13,982 nt of DNA from NCBI GenBank assembly GCA_919902485.1, contig CAKKRB010000082.1, positions 1 to 13,982 of the forward strand, read 5' to 3'. Below, piece by piece: positions 13,675 to 13,982 of this stretch. The first letter of the stretch is position 1, and every line of letters begins with the position of its first letter. This stretch comes from Omnitrophica bacterium GWA2_41_15. GTDB taxonomy: Bacteria > Omnitrophota > Gorgyraeia > Gorgyraeales > Gorgyraeaceae. The notes below the pieces were generated by a model. It was not told where the DNA came from. It did no database searches and saw only the letters and a list, made by a program, of their open reading frames with translations. The position numbers were made by a program, and so were the translations under genes.

Positions 13675-13693
13675 GATTTTGAAAATCACTATC
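13675..13693. promoter_or_regulatory. Fur-like box at the fur promoter
   Basis: GATTTTGAAAATCACTATC matches the Fur consensus at 15 of 19 positions (hand count), with a perfect core palindrome TGATTTTGAAAATCA at 13674-13688. It begins right at the downstream edge of the -10 element and so covers the expected start of transcription, a classic place for autorepression. Confidence 0.72.
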
Positions 13694-13722
13694 AAGATAG
13701 CATAACAGAAATTGTCTGTCAA
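13694..13722 (-). promoter_or_regulatory. Sigma70-type promoter of fur
   Basis: On the minus strand a perfect TTGACA (13722-13717) is followed after exactly 17 bases by TATCTT (13699-13694), preceded by TGC, giving an extended -10. The Fur-like box adjoins it downstream. Confidence 0.78.
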
Positions 13723-13982
13723 GTTAAAATTTTAGGTTTTGTAAAAGGAGACTTTGTAAAAATGCTTTAACGGCTTATGGGAGAAATCCTATACGAGAAT
13801 AAAATGCAACAAATCGGCCAAATAGCTGTGAACCCAACATACTGGAATTTAGAGATAAAGAGATAGAATATTGGCAAAATCTGGCTTGATTCCCGATGAG
13901 ATAGAACAATTTTTGAAACGCTGGGGTTTGCTTAAATTTCTAAGAAAAAATAATGCCCTAACCATTTGCAACCTCAAACGAT
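13723..13982 (+). other. No confident gene; short coding-like remnants
   Basis: After the divergent fur promoter there is an AAGGAG (13745-13750) and an ATG at 13762 that meets a stop two codons later. An ATG at 13777 opens a 29-codon frame (MGEILYENKMQQIGQIAVNP and on) ending at 13866. A different frame is open from 13859 to the window edge and reads SGLIPDEIEQFLKRWGLLKF in part, with a protein-like composition. Together these look like a decayed gene or the broken start of one continuing to the right. I recognise no family. Confidence 0.3.

Overview
The window is an AT-rich piece of a chromosome from a Gram-negative-type bacterium: it encodes a signal-peptide-bearing outer-membrane barrel protein ending in Phe, together with a B12-type radical SAM enzyme, a FIST/GAF/GGDEF signalling cluster and two iron regulators. 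The mix of genes, and the serine-recombinase remnant in particular, reminds me of uncultured Omnitrophota-like or deltaproteobacterial genomes. That placement is inference only; nothing here fixes the phylum.

Layout. (1) 1-3191, plus strand: a signalling operon of a FIST-domain protein (5' end cut off by the window), a membrane-anchored GAF histidine kinase, and a response regulator with a degenerate GGDEF output domain, closed by a 16-bp perfect hairpin. (2) 3240-4309, minus strand: a TMTC-like membrane TPR protein that is broken (large internal deletion plus frame change), and upstream of it a tRNA-Leu(GAG) with a near-consensus promoter. (3) 4526-6133, minus strand: a B12-binding-type radical SAM protein of unknown substrate with a hydrophobic C-terminal tail. 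(4) 6134-8035: a decayed accessory patch holding a structured inverted repeat, an orphan CopG/RHH antitoxin whose toxin seems to have been deleted, the 3' end of a large serine recombinase carrying an in-frame 99-bp palindromic repeat insertion, and the small HTH protein translationally coupled to it. (5) 8086-13653, minus strand: a compact metal-homeostasis island. (6) 13723-13982: no confident gene.

How the island works together. Transcription runs leftward: Fur, an ArsP/DUF318-type permease, an outer-membrane barrel protein, a FeoB split into a separate GTPase and a separate transporter subunit, a seven-cysteine mini-protein, a DtxR-type regulator with a fused FeoA/SH3 domain, and a YkvA/DUF1232 protein. 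Three sequences resembling the 19-bp Fur box lie directly upstream of fur, the permease gene and the barrel-protein gene; the one at fur abuts a good sigma70 promoter. From the barrel-protein gene to the DtxR gene the genes are tightly packed, with overlapping start and stop codons. The simplest reading is that Fur represses its own gene and two further units in the presence of metal, while the DtxR-FeoA protein, with an iron-type CxxEH site, gives a second layer of sensing at the end of the same operon. No separate feoA is present, so the FeoA-like domain exists here only as part of the regulator.

The most interesting points are the dual-regulator split-FeoB island with its permease and barrel protein, the in-frame palindromic insertion in the recombinase, and the orphan antitoxin that keeps a few codons of what looks like the lost toxin. 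I see no CRISPR array and no obviously new defence system.
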